From the NCBI GenBank assembly GCA_019419865.1, contig JAHZIG010000011.1:31609-95608 (forward strand): a stretch of 64,000 nucleotides of DNA, given 5' to 3'. The first letter of the stretch is position 1. The number at the start of each line of letters is the position of its first letter. Position numbers and translations under genes: made by a program. The stretch comes from Clostridiales bacterium (lineage in GTDB: Bacteria; Bacillota; Clostridia; Monoglobales; Monoglobaceae). This document shows, piece after piece, positions 1 to 8,305 of the stretch. The notes beneath the pieces were generated by a model. The model made no database searches. It saw only the letters and a program-made list of their open reading frames with translations, and was not told the DNA's origin.

Positions 1-36
1 ACAGGTTTTATGAAAGAAGGTAATTTTAATGTATAA
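1..36 (+). CDS. possible 3' end of an upstream gene (partial)
   Basis: The first twelve codons of the window form an open frame ending in TAA and overlapping the serA start by eight bases, an arrangement typical of translationally coupled genes. The residues read TGFMKEGNFNV. In many bacteria serC (phosphoserine aminotransferase) directly precedes serA, so this could be its C-terminus, but eleven residues cannot establish identity. Confidence 0.25.
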   Translation, partial: TGFMKEGNFNV

Positions 37-1192
37 TATATTGACGCTCAATAAGATATCCAAGGTGGGTCTTGGAAAGTTAGGAAATAAATATAACGTC
101 TCGGACGAATGTTCCAACCCGGACGGAATAATACTGAGAAGCTATAAGATGCACGACATGGAACTTCCCGAATCGCTCAGAGCGGTGGCGAGAGCCGGCG
201 CGGGAGTAAACAATATACCTATCGACAAGTGCAGCGAAAAGGGTATCGTAGTGTTCAACACCCCGGGCGCGAACGCTAACGCGGTAAAGGAGCTGGTTAT
301 CTGCGCGCTGCTGTTGTCTTCAAGAAAGATAGTTCAGGGAATAGAATGGGCTAAGACCTTGATCGGCGAGGGCGACAACGTAGGTTCGCTGATCGAGAAG
401 GGTAAGTCGAATTTCGTCGGTCCCGAGATAGAGGGCAAGACGCTCGGCGTCGTGGGCTTGGGCGCTATCGGCGTTAAGGTCGCGAACGCGGCGCACCATC
501 TCGGTATGAACGTGGTCGGTTTCGATCCGTTCCTGTCGGTCGACGCGGCGTGGAACCTCACGAGATTCGCCGAGAGAGCGAACAGCCTCGACGAATTGTT
601 GACCAAAGCGGACTACGTGACCATACACGTTCCGGCTACTCCGTCGACTAAGGGTATGTTCGATTCGGAAGCCTTCGCTAAGATGAAGAAGGGCGCGAGA
701 CTGATCAATTTCTCGAGGGATTCGCTGGTAGACGAGGCGGACGTTCAGGCGGCGCTCGAGAGCGGCGACCTCAGCGCGTACGTTACCGATTTCGCGAGCG
801 AGGCTCTGCTTAAGAACGATAAGGTAATTTGCATGCCTCACTTGGGCGCTTCGACTCCCGAGAGCGAGGAGAACTGCGCGGTCATGGCGGCGGAGGAGAT
901 TAGCGATTTCCTGGAAAACGGAAATATCAAGAACAGCGTCAACTTCCCGAACTGCGACATGGGCGCTCTTGGCGCGGGGAGCAGAATAACGATAATGCAT
1001 AAGAACGTTCCCAATATGATAAACGCTATTACCGACGCGATCGCTAAAAAGGGCATGAACATCGAGCATATGCTCAATAAGAGCAAGGGCGATTACGCGT
1101 ACACGATTTTGGATATCGCGACCAAGATAGACCCGGCGTTCGGCGGCGAGCTTGAAAAGGCCGAAAACGTGATCAAGGTAACGATCCTTTAA
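29..1192 (+). CDS. serA: D-3-phosphoglycerate dehydrogenase
   Basis: Oxidises 3-phosphoglycerate to 3-phosphohydroxypyruvate with NAD, the first step of serine synthesis, in the cytoplasm. The 387-residue protein has a D-2-hydroxyacid dehydrogenase fold: the Rossmann motif GVVGLGAIG near residue 140, the substrate-loop region RAGAGVNNIP near residue 60, and the catalytic-histidine segment CMPHLGAST near residue 270. The C-terminal 70 residues (HKNVPNMINAITDAIAKKGMN) look like an ACT domain, which in this family senses serine; the intervening domain of the long forms is absent, so this is the short type. An AAGG ribosome site precedes the ATG. A possible preceding gene overlaps it, suggesting an operon with serC. 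RNase P RNA follows about 110 bases downstream. Confidence 0.95.
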   Translation: MYNILTLNKISKVGLGKLGNKYNVSDECSNPDGIILRSYKMHDMELPESLRAVARAGAGVNNIPIDKCSEKGIVVFNTPGANANAVKELVICALLLSSRKIVQGIEWAKTLIGEGDNVGSLIEKGKSNFVGPEIEGKTLGVVGLGAIGVKVANAAHHLGMNVVGFDPFLSVDAAWNLTRFAERANSLDELLTKADYVTIHVPATPSTKGMFDSEAFAKMKKGARLINFSRDSLVDEADVQAALESGDLSAYVTDFASEALLKNDKVICMPHLGASTPESEENCAVMAAEEISDFLENGNIKNSVNFPNCDMGALGAGSRITIMHKNVPNMINAITDAIAKKGMNIEHMLNKSKGDYAYTILDIATKIDPAFGGELEKAENVIKVTIL

Positions 1193-1300
1193 TTTATTAG
1201 GTATTTTAACGCTTCGTATCAAGATACAGGATATGCGCGGGAGCGTGGTCTTCCGCGACCTGATCGCGATACGGAGCGAATATAGAAGATAATCGAATAT

Positions 1301-1645
1301 GGAGCGTGGTAGATGGTTGCGCGCGTCCGTTTTGGGCGCGTGAGGAAAGTCCGAGCTCCGCAGGGCAGGGTGCAAGCTAACGGCTTGTGGAGGCGACTCT
1401 AAGGAAAGTGCAACAGAAAGATACCGCCGCGGGATCTGTCCCGCGGTAAGGGTGAAAAGGCGAGGTAAGAGCTCACCCGCCTCTATGGAGACATAGGGGC
1501 GCTGTAAACCCCACCCGGAGCAACGCCTGACCGGGAGATTAAGCTTGCCCGGCGTCTCCCAAGATTGGCGGCTGGAGGCGCGCGGCGACGCGCGTCCAAG
1601 ATAGATGACCATCCTAATGACAGAACTCGGCTTATTCCACGCTCC
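1301..1645 (+). ncRNA. rnpB: RNase P RNA, bacterial type A
   Basis: Catalytic RNA that removes 5' leaders from pre-tRNAs. The conserved landmarks occur in order: the P1 arm GGAGCGTGG pairing with CCACGCTCC at the far end, GAGGAAAGTCCGAGCTCC, CAGGGCAGGGTGC, ACAGAAAGATACCGCC, GGTAAGGGTGAAAAGGCGAG, AGATAGATGACCATC and ACAGAACTCGGCTTA. Ends were set by the P1 helix, giving about 345 nt, normal for the class. A GATTAG-family repeat begins two bases after P1, where the native terminator would be expected. Confidence 0.97.
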
Positions 1646-1646
1646 G

Positions 1647-1828
1647 AACGTAGATGTTAGGGATTAGGGATTAGGAAGTAGGCGGTAAAATGAGCCGCTG
1701 TAACGCCTGGCGCTTGCGTCTGCGGAATGAAATACGTTGTTTTTCTAAACGGCTTCAGAGGCCGTTTTTTGTTTACAGAAACGTTTTCACACCCTATTCG
1801 CTATTCGCTAATCCCTAATCCCTACGTT
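1647..1828 (+). repeat. GATTAG-family intergenic repeat, full copy (orientation A)
   Basis: Starts AACGTAGATGTTAGGGATTA and ends CTAATCCCTACGTT, an imperfect terminal inverted repeat. The interior matches other copies: GGTAAAAT, a GTAACGCC box, TGCGGAA, a GTTTTTCTAAACGGC box and ACGTTTTCAC before the right end. It sits flush between rnpB and the 5' leader of TA locus 1 and appears to have displaced that toxin's promoter. Confidence 0.85.
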
Positions 1829-1868
1829 GCGTCGGTTGTTCCGACACCTACCGAAAGGGGGTGTTGAT

Positions 1869-1931
1869 ATGTGTGATATTGAAATAATATTAGTTTTGAT
1901 ATTGTTGATCATTATTTACATAAAGAAATAA
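1869..1931 (+). CDS. TA locus 1: putative type I hydrophobic toxin, 20 aa
   Basis: A 20-residue peptide (MCDIEIILVL, then LLIIIYIKK) with one membrane-spanning segment and a positive tail, the form of Fst/TxpA/'holin-like' type I toxins, which insert in the membrane. A very strong site, GAAAGGGGGTG, lies seven bases before ATG, and a stem-loop (GTCGG...CCGAC) lies just upstream of it, as in toxin mRNAs whose translation is held back. The stop is followed at once by a CCGCC-type hairpin, also characteristic of these loci. A strong promoter on the other strand fires a convergent antisense RNA. No good toxin promoter is visible because a repeat starts 40 bases upstream. Function is inferred from architecture only. 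Confidence 0.6.
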   Translation: MCDIEIILVLILLIIIYIKK

Positions 1932-1956
1932 CCGCCACGTTAGCGCCGTGACGGTT
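1930..1956. terminator. bidirectional hairpin of TA locus 1
   Basis: AACCGCCACG pairs with CGTGACGGTT around a seven-base loop. It begins inside the toxin stop codon. The T-rich flank lies on the minus-strand side, so it best terminates the antisense RNA, but it also closes the toxin message; shared terminators are typical of convergent type I TA pairs. Confidence 0.6.
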
Positions 1957-2007
1957 AATCTAACAAATTATAACCTTTGCGGGATGACTTCTGTCATTCC
2001 CTTTTGT
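1930..2007 (-). ncRNA. TA locus 1: putative antisense antitoxin RNA
   Basis: Predicted from a consensus minus-strand promoter and the hairpin overlapping the toxin stop codon; about 78 nt. It contains its own small hairpin (GGGA-ATGAC / GTCAT-CCC) near the 5' end and is complementary to the 3' end of the toxin message. Transcript ends are estimates. Confidence 0.5.
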
Positions 2008-2013
2008 ACTATT

Positions 2014-2042
2014 ATTATAACACTTAAATCGTTAGGCGTCAA
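2014..2042 (-). promoter_or_regulatory. promoter of TA locus 1 antisense RNA
   Basis: On the minus strand: TTGACG, a 17-base spacer, then TATAAT. Confidence 0.7.
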
Positions 2043-2097
2043 GAGGTGATTTGGTGACGGCTGAGAATTCGCAAACAAGAGCCTAAAATAAATATTG

Positions 2098-2215
2098 TCT
2101 GCGGAAGAAACACTCTGTTTTCCCATTACGCCACAGTCGCCGTTTCCGCGCCGCAACAGCGTTTTCACACCCTAATCCCTAATTACTAATCCCTAATCTC
2201 TACGTTGCTACGTTG
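2098..2215 (+). repeat. GATTAG-family repeat, right half (orientation A)
   Basis: Begins in the element interior (TCTGCGGAAG, ACTCTGTTTTCCC) and runs to the right terminal repeat CTAATCTCTACGTTG; the left half is missing and TA locus 1 occupies that side. The stop codon of the pectate lyase, encoded on the other strand, lies inside its right end. Confidence 0.75.
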
Positions 2216-4994
2216 CAGGTACGATCAGCGGTTTTATATTGTCCTCCGAATCCCAGATAAACACTTTTACGGTCTCGTTGTCCGCGGCGCCTCTGTCGAT
2301 TACGTATACGACTTCGGAGCCGGTCGCAGTTTCGTGAGATATGGTTCTGGTTCGGACGTCGGTCAGCGTTCCGTTCTCGCCGTAGTAGGCTATTATGATC
2401 GCGTCGTCGTCCGCCGCGTCCATGTTCTTGATTACGGTAAAGGTCGTCTCGGTATCGGTCGCCGAAAGCCCGCTTATCGTATACGGCTCCTGCGGCGCGG
2501 TATATCTCTCAAACTTAGCCGCGCAGAATCTCGCTTTTGAGCCGTCGAGATAGAAGTAGTAAGTCTTTCCGGCCTCAAGCTCGACCTGACACTGGATAGG
2601 CACGCTTGAACCTACGCATTCCTGTACGTATATATTCTCGGTAGTCGGATCCGCCGCGCCCTCCGGAACAACGTAGAACGTCTTAGTGTTCGATACGGAA
2701 TATGCGTATAACGTAAACACGCCGTTCTCGGGAGCGGTATACTTGAGCGCGGTACCGACGGCCGTTCCGGACTCGGCGTTCCAACCGCCGTTGATATTCT
2801 CTCCGTCCTTGCGGGTCACCGCGTAGTCGTAGACCGAACCGTCCGGGAAAGTGACTTCGTTGCTGAGCGATCTGTCGAATGAGATCACGTTAGACAGTCC
2901 GGGCATAAGCTCGGTCCCCGCCGGTTGGTTTAAGTTGCCGGAATTAGCCGTCCAGCTTGACACCGTTTCCAAACCGGATACGTATTTCTCAAACTTAGCC
3001 GCGCAGAATCTCGCTTTTGAGCCGTCGAGATAGAAGTAGTAAGTCTTTCCGGCCTCAAGCTCGACCTGACACTGGATAGGCACGCTTGAACCTACGCATT
3101 CCTGTACGTATATATTCTCGGTAGTCGGATCCGCCGCGCCCTCCGGAACAACGTAGAACGTCTTAGTGTTCGATACGGAATATGCGTATAACGTAAACAC
3201 GCCGTTCTCGGGAGCGGTATACTTGAGCGCGGTACCGACGGCCGTTCCGGACTCGGCGTTCCAACCGCCGTTGATATTCTCTCCGTCCTTGCGGGTCACC
3301 GCGTAGTCGTAGACCGAACCGTCCGGGAAAGTGACTTCGTTGCTGAGCGATCTGTCGAATGAGATCACGTTATACAGTCCGGGCATAAGCTCGGTCCCCG
3401 CCGGTTGGTTTAAGTTGCCGGAATCAGCCGTCCAGCTCGAGACAAGCTCGGTCGAAGGCTCCGGAGTCGCGTCCGGGTCGGGGGTTACGTCCGGATCCGT
3501 ACTCGGGTCGTAGTCGGGAACGTTGGGATCGTAATCGGTATTTCTCACATACGAGCCGTCGGCTAAAGCGTTGGCGTATTCCTCGATGTAGAGGTAGCCG
3601 CTCGCCGCGGTATCCAGCGCGTCCGTCTTATCAAATTTATCTAATCCGTTTTTGTCTTCCCACTCGTTCGGAATACCGTCGTTGTCGCTGTCCTTAGCCT
3701 TTACTCCGGTAAGTTCGGGATAGCCGCCGACGTCGCTCGGCGAGTCTATCAGACCTTTATTGCCGTAAGTCGACGTGCGGCCTCTTACTTCTTCAATTAT
3801 CCTCGTATCGACTTCGTCGCGTACTATGCTGGCTCCCGCGTCCGCGAGTACCGATTCATACGCTTCCTGAGCGGTCTCGGTCTCTACCGGGTAGTCGTCC
3901 GCGTATCTGAAGTGTACGGTCTTCGCGTCTTCGGTAAGATTTGAATCTGTCCATATATTATAGTTTTTGGTATTTTCATCCTTGTCCACGCCCTTGGCGT
4001 TGTCGTTTGTGACGGTGGAGCTTCCGTCTACGTAGTTGCCGCTGACGTACAGATCGGTAGACCAATCGTAGTATATGCCGTTTCCGGACGAGGAGAGCTG
4101 GAATATCCTCGATCTAACGTTCGAGTTGGTGGCCGGACCGTATTTGTAGTAACAGTTCACTATGTTTACGGGAGCGCCGTTCTGGCCGCCGTACGCGGAG
4201 TTGCCGCCCCAGTTATAGATAACGTTGTTCCTAAGATCGGTGAGGTCGAGCTGTTTAGTGTAATCCGACGCGTCGAGATCGCCCATATCAATCCTGGGAT
4301 TTCGGCTGTCGTGATGCGCTAAAAGGTTGTGATGGAAGCTTGCGTTTACTCCGCCCCAGATGCCGCCGTAGCCGTGGGAATCTTTGGCGTGAACCGAGTT
4401 CTTAAGACTTTCTGATATTATGCACCACTGCATTGTGAAGTTGGTATTCTCATAGAATGAAGCGCATTCGTCTACCGACCAGCTCATTGTACAGTGGTCG
4501 ATTATTACGTTGTTTATCCCTCTTCCGCCGAGAGTGTCGTCTTCGACGGATTTAGCGTCCCCCATCCTGAATCTGAGATAGCGGAGTATCACATTGTCGC
4601 CGTATATACCGACCGTGTTGTCCTTGATGCATATACCGTCGCCGGGCGCGGTCTGGCCGAGTATCGTCAAGTTGTCGCCGATAATGCTGAGCGCGTTTAC
4701 AAGTTCGATGTTGCCGGCCACGTCGAAGACGATTATCCTGTTGGATTCGGACACCGCGTCCCTCAGCGTGCCCCGGCTCCCGTCGTCGGTCAGCTTTGTG
4801 ACGTGATAGACCTCCGTCTCCTCGGCGCCTCTCGCGCCGGTCGTCCACATTCCGCCGCCCTCGGCGCCCGGAAACGCGGCGAGTTTTACGTTCTCGTCTA
4901 TCGCGGCCGCGGGAACCGCCGGAGAACATACGGTCGATAGGATCGTGCACAGCGCGAGAATCAACGCGAGTTTACCGAAAATTTTCCTCTTCAT
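2208..4994 (-). CDS. secreted pectate lyase with duplicated C-terminal module
   Basis: A 928-residue exported protein. Residues 1 to about 31 form a signal peptide ending near PAVPAAA. Residues 38-420 resemble the parallel beta-helix of polysaccharide lyase family 1-type pectate lyases (AFPGAEGGG...TTGARG, then ILRYLRFRMGD and GGIWGG). These enzymes cleave polygalacturonate by beta-elimination with calcium. Near 435, DSDNDGIPNEWE resembles a calcium-binding type 3/dockerin-like repeat; 490-518 is an acidic Asp-Pro linker. Residues about 521-680 and 681-840 are two almost identical 160-residue modules of unknown function, perhaps carbohydrate-binding, followed by a beta-rich tail ending FIWDSEDNIKPL. 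The last residues come from a repeat element. A minus-strand promoter precedes it. Likely works with the acetylesterase at 46.8 kb on pectin; exact PL family is not certain. Confidence 0.88.
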   Translation of the reverse strand: MKRKIFGKLALILALCTILSTVCSPAVPAAAIDENVKLAAFPGAEGGGMWTTGARGAEETEVYHVTKLTDDGSRGTLRDAVSESNRIIVFDVAGNIELVNALSIIGDNLTILGQTAPGDGICIKDNTVGIYGDNVILRYLRFRMGDAKSVEDDTLGGRGINNVIIDHCTMSWSVDECASFYENTNFTMQWCIISESLKNSVHAKDSHGYGGIWGGVNASFHHNLLAHHDSRNPRIDMGDLDASDYTKQLDLTDLRNNVIYNWGGNSAYGGQNGAPVNIVNCYYKYGPATNSNVRSRIFQLSSSGNGIYYDWSTDLYVSGNYVDGSSTVTNDNAKGVDKDENTKNYNIWTDSNLTEDAKTVHFRYADDYPVETETAQEAYESVLADAGASIVRDEVDTRIIEEVRGRTSTYGNKGLIDSPSDVGGYPELTGVKAKDSDNDGIPNEWEDKNGLDKFDKTDALDTAASGYLYIEEYANALADGSYVRNTDYDPNVPDYDPSTDPDVTPDPDATPEPSTELVSSWTADSGNLNQPAGTELMPGLYNVISFDRSLSNEVTFPDGSVYDYAVTRKDGENINGGWNAESGTAVGTALKYTAPENGVFTLYAYSVSNTKTFYVVPEGAADPTTENIYVQECVGSSVPIQCQVELEAGKTYYFYLDGSKARFCAAKFEKYVSGLETVSSWTANSGNLNQPAGTELMPGLSNVISFDRSLSNEVTFPDGSVYDYAVTRKDGENINGGWNAESGTAVGTALKYTAPENGVFTLYAYSVSNTKTFYVVPEGAADPTTENIYVQECVGSSVPIQCQVELEAGKTYYFYLDGSKARFCAAKFERYTAPQEPYTISGLSATDTETTFTVIKNMDAADDDAIIIAYYGENGTLTDVRTRTISHETATGSEVVYVIDRGAADNETVKVFIWDSEDNIKPLIVPAT
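2506..3465 (-). repeat. 480-bp tandem duplication inside the pectate lyase gene
   Basis: Two head-to-tail units of 480 bp (160 codons) differ at only a few bases, for example GTTAGACAGTCC versus GTTATACAGTCC and GGAATTAGCC versus GGAATCAGCC. The frame is preserved, so the protein gains a complete second module. Confidence 0.95.
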
Positions 4995-5079
4995 AAACTT
5001 TCCCTCTTCCTTGTAGTTTTAAATATATTAACTTTATTTATTTTTTGATTATAAATTTTGTAGTATTTATACATATTTT

Positions 5080-5108
5080 ATTTTATAGCATAGCTCATGT
5101 TTAGTCAA
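5080..5108 (-). promoter_or_regulatory. promoter of the pectate lyase gene
   Basis: Minus strand: TTGACT, 17 bases, TAAAAT, about 85 bases before the ATG in an AT-rich leader. Bases 5109-5342 beyond it show no supportable gene. Confidence 0.5.
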
Positions 5109-5342
5109 TTGTATTAAGAATAACAAGAAAAAAATCTAAATTTATCTCAATATATCTGTAGTTAAAATTTGGGAATAAATACGGATCGATAAAACGTCGG
5201 ACCTCGGCGGGCGCTAAACTTTTGTATAGACGGTATTCGGCGTCAAGTATAGCGGAGCCGGTTCCGGAAAAAGGAGCGCGCGAAGATTTGCGATTTAAGA
5301 TACAAACGGCGGTCAGGCGAAAACCTAACCGCTATATTTTTA

Positions 5343-6566
5343 TTATATCAACCACGCAGGCACAATCAAATTTTCCCTGCTCAGCGCCGACAACTCGTTT
5401 TTCATACATATCACAGCGCCTACGCCGCGGGGGACGGTTGCTTTATCCAGCAAAGAGAACGCCTTTATCATACCGTTGTTGGGCGAGGCTGATTTTTTGA
5501 TCTCGATCGGGTGAAGCCGTCCGTCGCTTTCCATGATAACGTCGATTTCCCGCGCGTCCTTGTCCCGATAATAATACAAATACGGCTCTTTTCCCGCGTT
5601 GTAATAGGACTTTACGATCTCGCTCACAACATAGTTTTCAAAGATAGCCCCGTTCATGGCTCCGCTTTCCAATGTTTCCGGACTGCTCCATTTTGTGAGA
5701 TATACCGCAAGTCCGCAATCGGTAAAATACAGCTTCGGCGTTTTGATCGCGCGCTTCAGCGCATTATTGGAATAGGGACGCAAATAGAAAATCAGTCCTA
5801 ACGTTTCCAAAATCCCCAGCCATTTTTTCGCTGTCATTTGGTCAATGGAAGCGTCTCGGGCGATTTCCGCAATATTTAAAAGCTGGGAAGTTCTTGCGGC
5901 GACGGCGGTGATGAATTGCAGGAAATTCAAACTGTCAACGGCGGGTAACAAGTCTCTGACGTCTCTGTTAATATAGGTCGATATATAGCTGCTGTAAAAA
6001 ATATCGCGGTTGGAGTATGTTCCGCTCGCGATCGCCGGCATAGAACCGCGCCAGATACGTTCGAACATCTGCATAAGATCGGCGCTGTCCGCCTTGCTCT
6101 GTTTTTGCTTTAAGCGCTCCAAATCCGGCTTGAACGGCTCGTTTACACAATGGTTGTAAATCTCGTTCTGCGAAAGGGAGGATAAATTCAGAACGGCAAC
6201 CCTGCCCGCTAAACTTTCCTGGATCCCCTGCATGAGTTTAAACGCCTGCGAGCCCGTCAGCCAGAATTCACCCGGAGTATGGTTTTTATCTACCATGATT
6301 TTAATATAGGTAAATAATTCCGGCGCATATTGTACTTCGTCGATTAAAATTGGCGTACCGTAGGTCTGGAAGAATAATTCCGGGTCGGTTTTCGCAAGCT
6401 GTCTCGCATTAAGATCGTCTAAAGTAACATATGCGCGCCCGGTTCCCTCCATCAGCTTTTGAAGCATGGTCGTCTTGCCAACCTGTCTTGGACCGGTAAT
6501 TAAAATAGCGGGATATTCGGAGGAAAGCTCTGTCACCAGCTTTTCCATGTCTCTTTTGATGTACAT
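5343..6566 (-). CDS. AAA_14/DUF4143-family ATPase
   Basis: A 407-residue protein of a widespread bacterial family: an N-terminal AAA domain with Walker A GPRQVGKTTML near residue 26 and Walker B ILIDEVQY near 94, a sensor stretch WLTGSQAF near 122, then a DUF4143 C-terminal half ending in a PD-(D/E)XK-like core (DVIMESDGRLHPIEIKKS near 340-358). Cellular role is not established; family members are often found near mobile or phase-variable genes and have been suggested to act on DNA or as TA-like units. The intact nuclease-like motif (D...E-x-K) is seen here. Stands alone, with its own ribosome site. Fewer G+C bases than its neighbours suggest horizontal acquisition. Confidence 0.85.
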   Translation of the reverse strand: MYIKRDMEKLVTELSSEYPAILITGPRQVGKTTMLQKLMEGTGRAYVTLDDLNARQLAKTDPELFFQTYGTPILIDEVQYAPELFTYIKIMVDKNHTPGEFWLTGSQAFKLMQGIQESLAGRVAVLNLSSLSQNEIYNHCVNEPFKPDLERLKQKQSKADSADLMQMFERIWRGSMPAIASGTYSNRDIFYSSYISTYINRDVRDLLPAVDSLNFLQFITAVAARTSQLLNIAEIARDASIDQMTAKKWLGILETLGLIFYLRPYSNNALKRAIKTPKLYFTDCGLAVYLTKWSSPETLESGAMNGAIFENYVVSEIVKSYYNAGKEPYLYYYRDKDAREIDVIMESDGRLHPIEIKKSASPNNGMIKAFSLLDKATVPRGVGAVICMKNELSALSRENLIVPAWLI

Positions 6567-6641
6567 AAAAACACCTCGTTTCGGCCAATCTATGTTTTAG
6601 TTATATTATAGCCGAAATTCTTAGAAAAATCAATAGTAACC

Positions 6642-6680
6642 ATAAAAAAGACCGACCCGGATTCCAACATCGGGTCGGCG
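6642..6680 (-). terminator. intrinsic terminator downstream of the SLH gene
   Basis: Minus strand: GCCGACCCG, loop, CGGGTCGGTC followed by TTTTTTATG. It lies about 170 bases past the SLH stop codon and just upstream of the ATPase start, isolating the two. Confidence 0.75.
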
Positions 6681-6847
6681 TCGCCGCGTCGTTCGTTTTA
6701 TTGCGCGCCTCGAGCCGAGGGCTCGGGAATACGCGGCTTATCCCGCGCCGCGCGTTTAAAATATCCGCTTCTGTTCCGCTCGGCCGGGATCCGCGCGCCG
6801 GCCGAACTTATATACGTCGGCGCTTTGTTTATATATTACACTTTATT

Positions 6848-8014
6848 CTACAGCGTGAGTACCGCTATGTCGCAGCCCATCAGGTACGCGACCATCTGAA
6901 CGCTGATATAGAGCGTGCCGTTATACATGCATATCGAGCCGGCGTGCACTCTGCCGCCGCTCGAGGAGAGCAGTTCGGTCTCCTCGCCGTTTACGGTTAT
7001 AGTCGTCATATCTAAAAAGCTTGTGACCGGAGACAGTTTAGCGTCCTGAGACGGAGCGGGTTTTTCGTATGCGAACGGGGTATAGCTATCCGACAGCTCT
7101 ATCGGCGTCGCCGGGCCGTAGGTAAACTCAAATACGTTGTCGCTGAGCGTCCACTCGCCGTCGAATATCCTTGCGAAGTCGTCGAAGCTGATCATCATAG
7201 TATTGTCCTGGTTGGTTATCGCTTTGACCGGGGTATCTATATACGAATTACTGAAATTCGTCATATCCCTTACTATAGTGACTATCGCCTCTGTCTCTAC
7301 GCCGAAGTTGACCCATTGGTCGCAGTTATCCGAGGTCTGGGTAACCGTTCCGAGCGGGGTGTCGAAGCTGTATGTCTGCGTATCTTCCGGGTTCGCCGCG
7401 TCCATCGCTTCCGCCGCGTCGTATATCCGAACCAGCACTGCGAGCGCCTGCTCTTCGGTATAGGTATCCTTGGGCGCGAATCTGTTATCGCCTACGCCCT
7501 CCATAAAGCCCATGTTGCAGATCGTCTGGACGGAGTTCAACGCCCAGTCCGATATATCCGATAAGTCGGAGAAGTCGAACCATATCTCGGTAGCGGCCAT
7601 CGGCTTAACCTTATTTATCATGCGCAGTAAGATGGTAGCGGCTTCCTCGCGGGTGAGGCTGTCGTTCGGCGCGAACTCGGTCTCGGACTTGCCGTTTATG
7701 ATCCCCATACCGCAGAGGAACGTGACCTTCATATTATCGACGTCGGTGAATTTACACAGGTCGGGGTCGGAGCTAAGCTCGCCGTCGGCTATATGCGACA
7801 TGAGATTATAAACCGACGCGCAGAAATCTTCGCGGTTTATCGGCTGAGTCAGGTCTCTGCCGGTCGGGTCGTTGTCCGGAAGCCTGAGATCCCAGGCTTT
7901 CTCCACGCTTTCGGCCGCCCAGTCGGAGACGGTATAGTCAGCCGCGAATACCGACGCCGCGGACGTTGACGCTAAAATGCATACCGCAAGTATGGTTGAT
8001 ATTAGTTTTTTCAT
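6848..8014 (-). CDS. secreted SLH-domain protein with a copper amine oxidase-like (stalk) C-terminus
   Basis: A 388-residue surface protein. Residues 1-25 are a signal peptide (ILAVCILASTSAASVFA). About 28-200 hold three S-layer homology repeats, seen from the fragments WAAESVEKAWDL, MGIINGKSETEFAPNDSLTR and MGFMEGVGDNRFAPKDTYTE, each with the typical 'x-FxPxxxxTREEA' pattern. SLH repeats bind pyruvylated secondary wall polymer, the product of CsaB, which is encoded at 11.1 kb as part of a fusion. The C-terminal part (MMISFDDFARIFDGEW, then ITVNGEETELL and YISVQMVAYLMGCD) resembles the beta-rich copper amine oxidase N-domain-like repeats common in Clostridia. Function beyond wall attachment unknown. 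Single gene with GGGAGG ribosome site. Confidence 0.85.
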   Translation of the reverse strand: MKKLISTILAVCILASTSAASVFAADYTVSDWAAESVEKAWDLRLPDNDPTGRDLTQPINREDFCASVYNLMSHIADGELSSDPDLCKFTDVDNMKVTFLCGMGIINGKSETEFAPNDSLTREEAATILLRMINKVKPMAATEIWFDFSDLSDISDWALNSVQTICNMGFMEGVGDNRFAPKDTYTEEQALAVLVRIYDAAEAMDAANPEDTQTYSFDTPLGTVTQTSDNCDQWVNFGVETEAIVTIVRDMTNFSNSYIDTPVKAITNQDNTMMISFDDFARIFDGEWTLSDNVFEFTYGPATPIELSDSYTPFAYEKPAPSQDAKLSPVTSFLDMTTITVNGEETELLSSSGGRVHAGSICMYNGTLYISVQMVAYLMGCDIAVLTL

Positions 8015-8261
8015 AAGTTGTTACCTCCCTTGATTTTTATGCGGATATTTTTAGTTTAATTTTATTCGGATTTATATTTATATTCATTAGACGTTTATAC
8101 CGCTGTTTGGTTCCCCCAAACGCTAAATTTTTCATATTTCAAATAAGATCATCATACCGGTCTAAACACGCCGATAATTTTTACTGTAACTTACGAAACA
8201 AGTATAACACAGACGCGCGGCGCTTGCAATCGCTTTAGGCTGCGATCTCAATAATGCAAAT

Positions 8262-8289
8262 AAAAAAGGACCGCCGCGGGGGCGATCCT
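8262..8289 (-). terminator. intrinsic terminator upstream of the phosphoketolase stop side
   Basis: Minus strand: GGATCG pairs with CGGTCC (one G-U), followed by TTTTTTATTT, 17 bases past the phosphoketolase stop codon; it ends that transcript. Confidence 0.7.
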
Positions 8290-8305
8290 AAAATATATCG
8301 AAAGC

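Noticed and set aside
320..1612. 430-aa minus-strand frame over serA and rnpB
   Set aside because: It is antisense to a clear serA and to RNase P RNA, has no ribosome site and resembles no protein; it is a codon-bias shadow.
1647..1828. Telomere-like TTAGGG/GATTAGGG tracts
   Set aside because: They are the terminal repeats of an interspersed element inside a chromosome, with both orientations and unique flanks; there is no chromosome end.
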